DNA from: Akkermansiaceae bacterium
GTDB taxonomy: Bacteria; Verrucomicrobiota; Verrucomicrobiia; Verrucomicrobiales; DEV007
Reading direction: 5' to 3'
Length of the DNA: 64,000 nucleotides
Assembly: GCA_024233005.1 (NCBI GenBank)
Contig: JACKQE010000018.1
Span: 1 to 64,000 of the forward strand
Numbering within the stretch: position 1 is the stretch's first letter; every line of letters begins with the position of its first letter. Made by a program: the position numbers and the translations under genes. Shown here in pieces: positions 7,948 through 17,007 of this stretch. The notes beneath the pieces are model-generated. The model was not told where the DNA came from. It saw only the letters and a list, made by a program, of their open reading frames with translations, and made no database searches.

Positions 7948-10069
7948 TCAGGAATCTTTGATTTGGGCAATGGCTTCAAGCACGGCAGCTTTGGTCAAGG
8001 TGTTGGGAAGCACAATGGGAGGCTTGGAGGAATCCGCGGGAAACATCGGGTAATAGGGCACTCCGGATCGGCCGTTTTTGTTGAGGAAGTCACTGATTTT
8101 GGGATCCTTCCGCGTGTAGTCGACCACGAGAAACACGATCCCGGCATCGTCGAGCGCTTTTTCGATTTCCGGATCGTGCAGGACCCGCTTGTTGACCTGG
8201 CAAATCAGGCACCAGCGGGCCGTGAAATCGGCAAAGACCGCCTTGCCCTCGCCCCGCAACTCATTGATCACCGCCTCGGGATCCATGGTGGAGGACTCCG
8301 CCTCATTCGCCTGGAGGCCAGTGTAGGCCAGTCCCACGGCGGCAGTCGCGGCAATGAGCGAGGCAAGGCGTCCCCTGGTTTTGCTGGCCACCATCGGACC
8401 GGCAAAACGGTGCAAAATCCAAACCGCCAGTGCCAAGAAAACAAGCGCAAGCATGCAATCAAGAGCCCCCATCCACGGGACAGACCACCAGAGTCCACAC
8501 CAGCCAGACCATGGTTGCCAACATGGGAAAACCCATGAATTGCTTGAAAGACTCATCCAGGCACCCGGCACGCGGCAATTTGGCAACAAGGCCGGGAAGG
8601 CGGCGAGCAACAAATACGGCAGCGACATCCCCAGTCCCATGACGGTGAAAAAGAGCAATGCCAACGGTGCGGGACTGGAAAGGCCAAGAATATGGCCGGC
8701 CCGGAGAAACGGCCCGGTGCAGGGGGTGGCTAACGGTGTCGCCAAGGCTCACTCCAGAAGCTGCCAGCATAACCTGTCGAAGTCGAGAGCCTGCCACCCA
8801 CACCAGTCAAACTGGTGCCCAACTCGAGGAGGCCAAAGAGCCAGAGGGAGATCAGCAGCATGACCCCGGCCATGCCCAGCACAAATCAGGAACCTGGAAT
8901 TGGGCTGCCCAATCGGCTCATTTCCGGCCTCAGCCGATACCGAGCAAATGGAGCCACGATCCAGAAAAAGACCAACACCCCGAGAGAGAAAGCCACTCCG
9001 TGACTAAGAGATTTCGATTTTGCCTCACCGGATTGATGAGACAAACTCGCGATTTTGAGCGAAATGACGGGAAAGACACAGAACATGACATTTCAGAATC
9101 AACCCTCCGAGGAAACCCGCGAGCATCAGCCCAGCACCCCGCCTCCGAAAAGGCGGGTCCGTCTCTCGGCCGGGGCGACCGCAGAGTCAGGAGGACATTG
9201 CCTCCGGATTTCCTCGGATCAGAGGCAGTGGGAGTGAGAGCCCCCAACTGAATGGCATGCCCCATTCAGGATTTCCAAATCCTCTCGAGACCAACACCGC
9301 GCGGAAAGGCTGGGCCAGGGCGGAGAAAACTCGTTTTCGGTCCCCTCACGGTAAGGACGCCTGATTCAAGGGAGAAGGTCTGAAGGCTTTCAGATCAAAC
9401 GCCACGGACTCAGCCCAAAGGATGGCATCCGGAGGCACTGAGGCCAGATTGACCCCGCTCACCGTGACCACCAGATCCTTGCCCTCCTCAGGAAGCGCTG
9501 TTTTCCCAACCGTCAGGAAGATGGGGAGGAGCTTGCGACTCTCCGCGATGGCCTCTGCCCATGGTCCCGGCTGGGGGGCTCCGCTTTCACGGAAGCGTCA
9601 GTTCCAAATCAGCGGCGCTTTGCTCACAATTTTCGGGGTCGCAGACCTGCCAGGAGGCTTTGGCCTTGAGAATGATGTCGGTCCCGGGGGCGAGGGTTTC
9701 GGGAGGAGTCACCGTGACCAAATGGAACACGTCACCCGTGTGAGTCAGTCCCACGAAGCCGAAGGCCTCGGAGCGATGGGGATACGGGAACTGCAGAGGC
9801 CCTGCTGAAAATCCCGCAGGCAGGGACCATTCCAATTTCGTGGGGGATCCGGTATCACCGGGATGAACCCAGTAGGTGTGCCAGTTCGGGGCGGTTTTGA
9901 AGCGGAGTGCCGCGGTGAACGGCTTCCCGGGCTGTATGGAAGCATTTTCGGCAACCAGTTCGACCTCGATGTGGGCTTCGCGGTGGGGAGCGGCGACCAC
10001 TGGCTCGGCAGTGGAACCGAAAACACCGAACAATAGAACGGCAAAGAAAGGAGATCGTTGGAAATTCAT
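7948..10069 (-). pseudogene. dsbD/scsB-type thiol:disulfide interchange gene, multiply frameshifted
   Basis: Recognisable DsbD pieces occur in order but in different frames. (1) A signal peptide and N-terminal domain from ATG 10069 to a stop at 9587 (AENASIQPGKPFTAALRF, NWHTYWVHPGD, ASWQVCDPENC). (2) A further piece around 9420-9570 (ILWAESVAFDLKAF). (3) The start of the membrane domain around 9000-9110 (GLMLAGFLGGLIL, then CVFPVISLKIASLSHQSGE in another frame). (4) Membrane segments ATPCTGPFL and MGLGMSLPYLLLAAFPAL, then ESFKQFMGFPMLATMVWLVW in another frame. (5) An intact C-terminal thioredoxin domain (FADFTARWCLICQVN, CxxC present) ending at 7948. I count at least six single-base shifts, some at homopolymers. 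The flanking genes are intact, so genuine decay is more likely than general sequencing error. The 265-residue C-terminal frame 7948-8745 could still be translated. Confidence 0.8.
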
Positions 10070-10187
10070 GGAGTCTGGTGCCGATCGGAGCGGCCTCATC
10101 CATGAGGCCACCCAATGCAAACTTAGACAAGGACGAATTTTCCGGTCACAACCTTACGCGCGGAATGGCGCCCCTGAAAAGAGAAGC

Positions 10188-12623
10188 TCACCGCACCGCG
10201 GTCTGCTGCACCTGATTGAAGGGCGCCCCTGAAGGATCGAGAATGTGAGGAGTGACGAACAGCATCAGAACACGTTTGGAACGCTGCTCGATGGAGGACC
10301 GGAAAGCCTTGCCCACATAGGGAAGATCGCCCAGCAGAGGTATTTTGTCTTCCGCATCGGTGACCGATTCCGTCAACAAGCCACCGATCAGAATCGTCGC
10401 ACCGTCATAGGCGGTCACTTGGGTGGTCTCTTTGATCGCTTCAAACACCGGCATGATGATGCGGTTTTCGGTCAACAACGTAGCAATCCCCCCCTGCACC
10501 ACGGGAGCAAGAATGGGGGAACCATAATTGATGAACCCATCGAACTCGGTCATGTCCACCGTGACACCGAGGTTGACAGAGAGATTGTCAGCACTGACAT
10601 CGGCTTCCACTTCGAGAATGTTTCCGACTTCCCGGGTCTCGAAGGCGGTGGGATTGGCCGGAGTCACAATGGTGGGGGCTCCGTTTCCGGTGGGCACTTC
10701 TGGCGGATCATATTCCGTGGGATAGATGAATTCACGAATGTGCCGGATGTCCGCTTTCTGACCGGGTTTGAGGACGACCCCGGTGTTGGCCAGCGTGTCA
10801 GTGCCTTTCTTTTGGTCCAGAGCGCGAATGATGGCTTGAAATTGGGGGTCGGAGAAAGCACCGGCGATGCTCAAAACACCCGGTGCCGGCGTAGAAGTGG
10901 CATTCGGCGAGCCTGAGTTGAGCAGCTCATCAATGCCAAATTTCACCACATTGCCGGCCCCGGAACGGAGACCGGAGGTAACCGGATGCTGACCCACCGG
11001 CAGTAGCGCACCAGGCTCGTTAAACGTGAAGTCGGTCGCGCTGACCGCCCTCTGGTTGCCGGAAGTGCCGCCACCGGCAAAGACTCCGCCCGAGCCGGGC
11101 ACATTAAACTGCCCCAGCAACCAATCGAACCCCAATTCCTTCAGCACAACTTCGGACACGATCAGCAGTTTAAGGTCGACGCGGATCGATTTTGATCCGG
11201 CATCTTTTGCCCCGAGGATCATTTGTTCGATCATTTCCAAATTGCGCGGCGTGTTCCGGACGATCAGAGAGTTTGAACCGGCCACGTAGGTCACCGTGGC
11301 TCCCGGGGGAAACTCGATGCCACTTTGTTTGAGAAAGTCCTCGGCGGAAACCCGCTTGACCAGGGTTCCGGCATTCCCTGCCGGTTGCTGCCCGAAGGGA
11401 TCATCATTCGGCGCGGCAGCCCCGTTGTTCTGTGCGTTGAGAAAGCCCGGAGGTACTTGGTAGGTCTTGGTGACCAGAGCCGCATCGGGAGATTCTCCCA
11501 TGGGCACCAAAGCCACCACGTAGCCGTCCACCCGGTAACGCAATCCGGCGAACTGGGCGGCGTACCGGAGCACTTCCGCAAAGGGGGTCTGGCTCAGTTG
11601 CAACGTGACAGGGCGGTCCGCCGCTGCCTGGTCCTGAATGATGATGCTGATGCCGCGCTGCGTCGGATCGGCCACCGCAGTGTCAAGCGCCACCGACTGC
11701 TGGGTGAGAAAGGTGACCACATCTCGCAGGGGGGTGGCCTGGAAATCCACCGAAGGAATGATCATCCGGTTCATTTTGGCTTCGAGATCGGCATTCAGAG
11801 TGCCCGGAACAAACCCGGGAGTCCCCGCAACCGCGCCCAGAAGTTGGGTTCCGGGCGGTTTGGGCATTTCCCACGCTTTCGCCACTTCCTTGGTCATTTG
11901 AGAGCGCGCATGGTTCCGGGCGACCTCATAATACTGCTGCTGCTGCCGGTTCACGACCTCCATGCCGTGCATGGCGGCTTCGTTATATCGATCGATCTGC
12001 AGGACGGCCTGGAACTTTTGGAGGGCCTTGTCATACTCTCCGAGATCGTAATAGGCATTGGCTTCCACCAAGAACTGGGTGACCGTTTTGGTGTTTTCCA
12101 GGTGTTTCGGAGTCAGGGCGGGTTCAAACCCGTCGCCGGACTTCAGCTTGGCGAGGAAACTGCGAATATCCGGATTGATCGCCGAAGCGGGCACCCCGGC
12201 ATCACGGGCGTCCTGAAGTGTCCTCACCAGAAGCTTCTCGGCGTCCTCGTAGCGGGCGCCTTCGGCCAGATTTTTGGCATAGACCAGCGAACCCCGCTGG
12301 TATTGGGCAAAAATGGCCCCACGCAGTTCGTTTAGGGCGGGCACCGGAGGAACGAGGGCCATGGACTGACGGTAACTCTCCATCGCCTTGTCATAATCCT
12401 TGGCATCGACATCGGCATTGGCCAGCTGAAGCAATGACTGGGCCCTTTTCGCATTCTCCTGCAGGCGGGCTGACTGACTCTGGGCCAGTCCGGCAATCCC
12501 TTGCGAGGCATCCCCCGCCTTGCCGTCCTGTCCCACGGACTTACCGACGACCCAAGCCAAACCCACGACCATCGCGACCCGGAGGGTGGCGGAAAAAAGG
12601 GAGGAATGGGGAAGGCGGGCCAT
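10188..12623 (-). CDS. TPR-secretin outer-membrane protein (GspD/PilQ superfamily)
   Basis: Starting at ATG 12623 (MARLPHSSLFSATLRVAMVV, probable signal peptide) the 811-residue protein has, in order: an N-terminal helical region with TPR-like repeats (about 45-250, for example ALLQLANADVDAKDYDKAME-type spacing and AYYDLGEYDKALQKFQAVL); an STN-like short domain (about 270-365, VDFQATPLRDVVTFLT); a secretin N domain (NSLIVRNTPRNLEMIEQMI); and a C-terminal secretin barrel. The barrel signature is clear: YDGATILIGGLL, DKIPLLGDLPYVG and KRVLMLFVTPHILDP. The architecture resembles the Verrucomicrobial Amuc_1098-type pilus secretins. No inner-membrane, ATPase or pilin genes are adjacent, so its machine must be encoded elsewhere. 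It follows a glycosyltransferase gene by 72 bases on the same strand. Confidence 0.9.
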   Translation of the reverse strand: MARLPHSSLFSATLRVAMVVGLAWVVGKSVGQDGKAGDASQGIAGLAQSQSARLQENAKRAQSLLQLANADVDAKDYDKAMESYRQSMALVPPVPALNELRGAIFAQYQRGSLVYAKNLAEGARYEDAEKLLVRTLQDARDAGVPASAINPDIRSFLAKLKSGDGFEPALTPKHLENTKTVTQFLVEANAYYDLGEYDKALQKFQAVLQIDRYNEAAMHGMEVVNRQQQQYYEVARNHARSQMTKEVAKAWEMPKPPGTQLLGAVAGTPGFVPGTLNADLEAKMNRMIIPSVDFQATPLRDVVTFLTQQSVALDTAVADPTQRGISIIIQDQAAADRPVTLQLSQTPFAEVLRYAAQFAGLRYRVDGYVVALVPMGESPDAALVTKTYQVPPGFLNAQNNGAAAPNDDPFGQQPAGNAGTLVKRVSAEDFLKQSGIEFPPGATVTYVAGSNSLIVRNTPRNLEMIEQMILGAKDAGSKSIRVDLKLLIVSEVVLKELGFDWLLGQFNVPGSGGVFAGGGTSGNQRAVSATDFTFNEPGALLPVGQHPVTSGLRSGAGNVVKFGIDELLNSGSPNATSTPAPGVLSIAGAFSDPQFQAIIRALDQKKGTDTLANTGVVLKPGQKADIRHIREFIYPTEYDPPEVPTGNGAPTIVTPANPTAFETREVGNILEVEADVSADNLSVNLGVTVDMTEFDGFINYGSPILAPVVQGGIATLLTENRIIMPVFEAIKETTQVTAYDGATILIGGLLTESVTDAEDKIPLLGDLPYVGKAFRSSIEQRSKRVLMLFVTPHILDPSGAPFNQVQQTAVR

Positions 12624-12695
12624 GAGGATGGAACAATAAGGGGCAATACTAGCAAACAAGAGGGGGGCACCGCAACCGGAAAGACCGTCGCGAAC

Positions 12696-14723
12696 CTATT
12701 TCTCTTTTGTCCCGTCAGGGCGGTCAATCTTGGATGGTCCCAGCCACCGGAACACTTCAGAGTGGAATTGGGACTCATTGAGGCCGGGAAAGTCCGCCAC
12801 GCGTTCGAAATGCTCCGGATCTTCGAGCAACCCTACGAACGCCGGATTTTCCCCAACTGCGGAAGGACGCATGCCCAGAATGAAATAAAGAGGACGGTTT
12901 TCCTCCACGGCGCGGGTTTGCATGACCGCCAGACTGTCATAGTCATGGGTCACTTTCAAGGTGGGATCATAAACATCCGCATTGGTCCACCACCCCACCA
13001 CGATGGGCCGGGCCTGCTGTTCGGTGAATGGAAAAACGCCCCCGCGGGCGGCAAGGACACTTTCCTTCAACGCCTGTTTGCCAAGAGACCGGTAGATACT
13101 GAGCGGTTTGCCAATGCTGAAAAGCCAACCGCTCAGAATCAGATAGGCGGCGAGCTTCCGAGGGAATTTCCCGTTTCCGTGCCCCGCCCACTCCAACAGG
13201 CAGGCCCCGCCCACTCCCAGCCAAAGGGCCGCAAAGGGCACCAAATAGACCATGTACCAGACCAGCACGAGCATCTCGGCATGCGCGCTCAGAAGGTATT
13301 GGAGAATGGCGGAACCAGCAGGGACCATCACCAGCAGCATCCCGACCTGCCCCCCGTGTTTGAGAAGCCTCCCGACGCCCAGCATGGCCAGAATCACGGT
13401 CGCTGCCCCCCCGCCCCACATCAGAGGCGAGCCCATCCAACGTTCCAAAGAGGGATTGAGTGGATTCTCGGGGTAATGTTCCCCCCATGGCATTCCAAAG
13501 AAAGAGGTCCCCAAAACGTCCGGCCACCAGCCGGGTGCCATTTGAGCGTGCATGATCGGATGATAGAGGATCGCCAGCTTCAACTGGGGTAGAATGGGGG
13601 CCATCGTTAAGAGAAACAGGGTTCCGGAGATCAAACTGGCAATGAACCAACCGATCCACGTTTCCCTGTTGCGGGAGGCGTCTTTTTTCCGCCATCCGTT
13701 CACCATGAAGCCGATGACTATGCCAAAATTCATCACCCCGGTCAGATACACGGCCCCCGGATAGGCCCACAAGGCCAGGGCTTGGCAAACCCCGAAGCCC
13801 AGCCAGCGTGCCCTGCGGCTCCTGGCAGGAAGGCGGTCCTCCGTCAAAGCCCCCGCCAGAAACCAGAGACCGAGGGAAATGAAACCCATCAACAAACCGT
13901 AGCCCCGGGCTTCGGTTGTAAAGCGCACGTGCCAAGGATGCACGGCCAGAACAAAGGGCACAATGAAGGCACTCCGCCGCAGCCCCATCCGCAGTGCCAG
14001 CGCGCCCGCCGCCCCCACGGAAAGGAGGCCTCCCAAGAGGGCAGGAAACCGGAGAGGAATCTCCCGCACAATGCCTTTCATGGAAATACCTTCCGCTGCC
14101 TGCCATCGACTGTTGAACCAACGCGCCAGCAGATTGTGCAAGGGATGGTTGTTTGCCAGATGATCCTCCCAAGCCGTCTCACTCCAGGGAGGCGTCCGGA
14201 AAGCCGGAAGGTTGTCGCTGGCGAGATCCTTGGCGGAGCCTTTGTAGATGCCCTGGGTGAAGCGCACGGTGGCGTCCGCCTCGTCGTTATAAAGGCTCAA
14301 CGTCATCCGGGGCCAGCGCACCATTCCGGCCAACAGCACCGGAAGCACGATCACCAGCAGGAGGGTCCTCCACTTTCGATCCGGTTGAGAGAGGCCCGGC
14401 AACGGCTCCGGGACCGGCAGGGTCTTCCACCACCGCCAGGTTGCAACGAGTCCTCCCGTCACAAAAAGCGCCAGCCAGGCCGCCACGGTCAGTCCTCCAC
14501 GGACGAATACGAGGTATTTCACCATCGTTCGGTCCCCCCTCATCGTCCGCCACCACTGCGCCGCCGCAGCGGCATCCCCCCCTTTCAACCAGACGAGGAT
14601 CACTACTGCCACCAAGGCCAGCAGCCCCAGCACGATGAACCACCATGCGTCCCTCCGGACGCGGCGACACCCTTGCCATCCCCCATTTCGCGGGGTTCCG
14701 GATGACGCCACTGCTCCGCTCAT
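12696..14723 (-). CDS. GT39/ArnT-like polytopic glycosyltransferase
   Basis: The 675-residue protein from ATG 14723 has about eleven to twelve hydrophobic helices spread over residues 28-560 and a C-terminal soluble part. The first periplasmic loop carries LYNDEADA (near 145), the acidic metal-binding loop of GT-C enzymes. It is followed by a stretch with ANNHPLHNLLARWF (near 190), corresponding to the NHPP-type motif of the PMT/ArnT group. Such enzymes use polyprenyl-phosphate sugars at the outer face of the inner membrane to modify proteins, lipid A or cell-wall polymers; the acceptor is not evident here. The gene starts 43 bases after the YyaL-like gene ends and precedes the secretin gene, so a common transcript is likely. 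Confidence 0.75.
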   Translation of the reverse strand: MSGAVASSGTPRNGGWQGCRRVRRDAWWFIVLGLLALVAVVILVWLKGGDAAAAAQWWRTMRGDRTMVKYLVFVRGGLTVAAWLALFVTGGLVATWRWWKTLPVPEPLPGLSQPDRKWRTLLLVIVLPVLLAGMVRWPRMTLSLYNDEADATVRFTQGIYKGSAKDLASDNLPAFRTPPWSETAWEDHLANNHPLHNLLARWFNSRWQAAEGISMKGIVREIPLRFPALLGGLLSVGAAGALALRMGLRRSAFIVPFVLAVHPWHVRFTTEARGYGLLMGFISLGLWFLAGALTEDRLPARSRRARWLGFGVCQALALWAYPGAVYLTGVMNFGIVIGFMVNGWRKKDASRNRETWIGWFIASLISGTLFLLTMAPILPQLKLAILYHPIMHAQMAPGWWPDVLGTSFFGMPWGEHYPENPLNPSLERWMGSPLMWGGGAATVILAMLGVGRLLKHGGQVGMLLVMVPAGSAILQYLLSAHAEMLVLVWYMVYLVPFAALWLGVGGACLLEWAGHGNGKFPRKLAAYLILSGWLFSIGKPLSIYRSLGKQALKESVLAARGGVFPFTEQQARPIVVGWWTNADVYDPTLKVTHDYDSLAVMQTRAVEENRPLYFILGMRPSAVGENPAFVGLLEDPEHFERVADFPGLNESQFHSEVFRWLGPSKIDRPDGTKEK

Positions 14724-14766
14724 GGTACCGGAATGGATTGTCCTGTGCTCCCAGCCGTCAGAACCA

Positions 14767-16962
14767 TCACTTTTTCATGAGTTCCAGCATTTGGCCGATC
14801 TCGGTGACTGGCAGGTTGCAGGCGAAATTCCGGCACACGTAGGCCGTGGCCTTGCCGTCAATGCTGGTTTGGCCCGCGGTGTAGGCAGCCACCTTGGTGA
14901 CCGGGGGCGCATCGCCATCAGGCCGCAGCAGGACGACTTTGCTGGGGAGATACGGCTTGCGGAGAGCGGCAATCATGGCCTTGGTATCTGCGGCGGCAGG
15001 ATCGCCCGCAATCACGATCTCCAGGCTGGGTCCGAGCAGAAAATCAGCCCCGCAAAGCACAAAAGGAAACGCCGAAGGCTGCCGCAGGATGTCCGCCGAA
15101 AAGGCTTTGATGAGGGCATCGGCTTTCTCCTCCAGCGAGGAATCCCCCGTGATGCGGTGCAGGCGCACCAAATTGAGCAAGGCCGCCGCATTCCCGCTGG
15201 GATAAGCGCCGCCATAGATCTTCTTGGACCGTGCGATCAGCGACTCCGCATCATTGGCAGTCATGAAAAAAGCTCCTCCCTGGGGATCCCAAAAATGATC
15301 GAGCGCGGATTGGTTGAGCCGCACCGCGTGCTCCAGATAGATCGGATCAAAACAGGTTTCGTAAAGATCCAACAGTCCCCAGGTAAGGAACGCATAATCC
15401 TCAAGGTGCGCCGTCAGACCGGCCTCTCCGTGCCGGTAACGCTTCAACAGGCGTCCATCCGGCCGGCTCAGCTTGGCGATCACGAAATCGGCCGCTTTCT
15501 TCGCCGCGGCGGTGTAGGCCTCATCTCCCAGCACCTGCCCGGCCTTTGCAAAGGCCGCGATCATGAGACCGTTCCAGTCGGTGAGGATCTTGTCGTCCTT
15601 CTGGGGATGAACCCGCTTCTCACGTTCAAAGAATAACTTCTGCCGCATCGGCTCCAGCCGTTTCCTTTCTTCGTCCGTGAGAGGGGATCGCAGGTGGGGA
15701 ATATTGGCACCGGTGACCTTCCCGCTCGCCTCATCGGAAAAGTTGCCCTCGGGAGTGAGGTTGTAGAGTTGAATGTAAAAGGCGGCATCCTCCGTGCCCA
15801 GGATGGCTTTGATCTCCGCCACCGTCCAAACATAGAATTTTCCCTCCACTCCCTCGCTGTCAGCATCCTCCGCAGAGTAAAAACCTCCTTCCGGACTCGT
15901 CATGTCGCACAGGACATAGCCGAGAATTTCCCGGGCCATGCGGGCATAGTCTTCTTTGCCGGTGGCCTGATAGGTTTCGACGCAGGCCAGGGTCATCATG
16001 GCCTGGTCATAGAGCATTTTCTCGAAATGGGGGACCAGCCAGACCGCATCGGTCGAGTAGCGGTGGATGCCATGCCCCACCTGGTCATAGACGCCTCCCT
16101 GATGCATCGAAACGAGCGATTTTTCAACCATCTCCAGATCTTTGGCATCACCGGAACGCTTCCAGTGTCGGAGCAAAAAAAGCAGGTTGGCCGGGGTCGG
16201 AAATTTCGGCTGGGAGCCGAAGCCTCCATTGGCCGCATCAAACCGGCGGGCGAGTTCGCGGGATCCGTTGTCCAATGTGTCCGGCGCGAGGGCCCCGCCG
16301 GGAGAACCACCGGTCATGTCCTTGAGCTGCCCGGCGATGTTTTCCGCAACTGAATCGATTTCGGCACGCCGGTTTTTCCAGGCATCCGTGAGCTGGTTGA
16401 GAAGATCGACAATCCCGGGACGTCCTCCCCTCCCCGTTTTGGGTATGTAGGTACCGGCAAAAAAGGGCTTTTTGTCAGGGGTCAGCATTACCGTCATCGG
16501 CCAGCCCCCGCTTCCGGTCAGAGCCTGGGTCACGGTCATGTAGATTTCATCAATGTCGGGACGTTCCTCACGATCCACCTTGACCGGAATGAATCCGGCG
16601 TTGATAACCGCCGCGACGCCTTCGTCCTCGAAGGATTCGTGCTCCATGACGTGGCACCAATGGCAGGTGGTGTATCCGATGGAAAGAAACACGGGCTTGT
16701 TCTGCTCTTTCGCCATCCGGAATGCCTCTTCCCCCCATGGATGCCAGTCGACGGGATTGGCGGCATGCTGGAGGAGATAGGGACTTTTTTCAAAGATCAG
16801 GCGGTTGAAATCGGTTCCCCCATCCGGTGGCAGCTTGGCGATGGTCTCGGCCGGTGGCAAAGGCTTGCGGAGATGGGGCGTTTCCTCGGAATGGCTCATG
16901 AAAGGAGTAAAGGTCAGGGCAACAGCAGTCGCTGCAAGAGAAAGGAAAGCGGGGAATCGCAT
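14767..16962 (-). CDS. YyaL/SSP411-type thioredoxin-domain protein, exported
   Basis: I prefer ATG 16962 (MRFPAFLSLAATAVALTF), which begins a good signal peptide; ATG 16980 in the same frame would add six residues. The 731-residue protein has the N-terminal thioredoxin-like (former DUF255) domain with NPVDWHPWGEEAF and the CxxC-type motif YTTCHWCHVME near residue 97, and a long C-terminal (alpha/alpha)6 barrel like N-acylglucosamine epimerases (about 230-600, for example HFEKMLYDQAM, YSAEDADSEG, ILTDWNGLMIAA). The family is widespread and its biochemical role is not settled. The exported form next to a (now broken) dsbD gene suggests a periplasmic redox or sugar-related role, which is inference. 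Confidence 0.9.
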   Translation of the reverse strand: MRFPAFLSLAATAVALTFTPFMSHSEETPHLRKPLPPAETIAKLPPDGGTDFNRLIFEKSPYLLQHAANPVDWHPWGEEAFRMAKEQNKPVFLSIGYTTCHWCHVMEHESFEDEGVAAVINAGFIPVKVDREERPDIDEIYMTVTQALTGSGGWPMTVMLTPDKKPFFAGTYIPKTGRGGRPGIVDLLNQLTDAWKNRRAEIDSVAENIAGQLKDMTGGSPGGALAPDTLDNGSRELARRFDAANGGFGSQPKFPTPANLLFLLRHWKRSGDAKDLEMVEKSLVSMHQGGVYDQVGHGIHRYSTDAVWLVPHFEKMLYDQAMMTLACVETYQATGKEDYARMAREILGYVLCDMTSPEGGFYSAEDADSEGVEGKFYVWTVAEIKAILGTEDAAFYIQLYNLTPEGNFSDEASGKVTGANIPHLRSPLTDEERKRLEPMRQKLFFEREKRVHPQKDDKILTDWNGLMIAAFAKAGQVLGDEAYTAAAKKAADFVIAKLSRPDGRLLKRYRHGEAGLTAHLEDYAFLTWGLLDLYETCFDPIYLEHAVRLNQSALDHFWDPQGGAFFMTANDAESLIARSKKIYGGAYPSGNAAALLNLVRLHRITGDSSLEEKADALIKAFSADILRQPSAFPFVLCGADFLLGPSLEIVIAGDPAAADTKAMIAALRKPYLPSKVVLLRPDGDAPPVTKVAAYTAGQTSIDGKATAYVCRNFACNLPVTEIGQMLELMKK

Positions 16963-17007
16963 GGGAAAAGAGTCTGCCATCGGAAGCGCGCCGGAGCGAA
17001 CGTTTTC

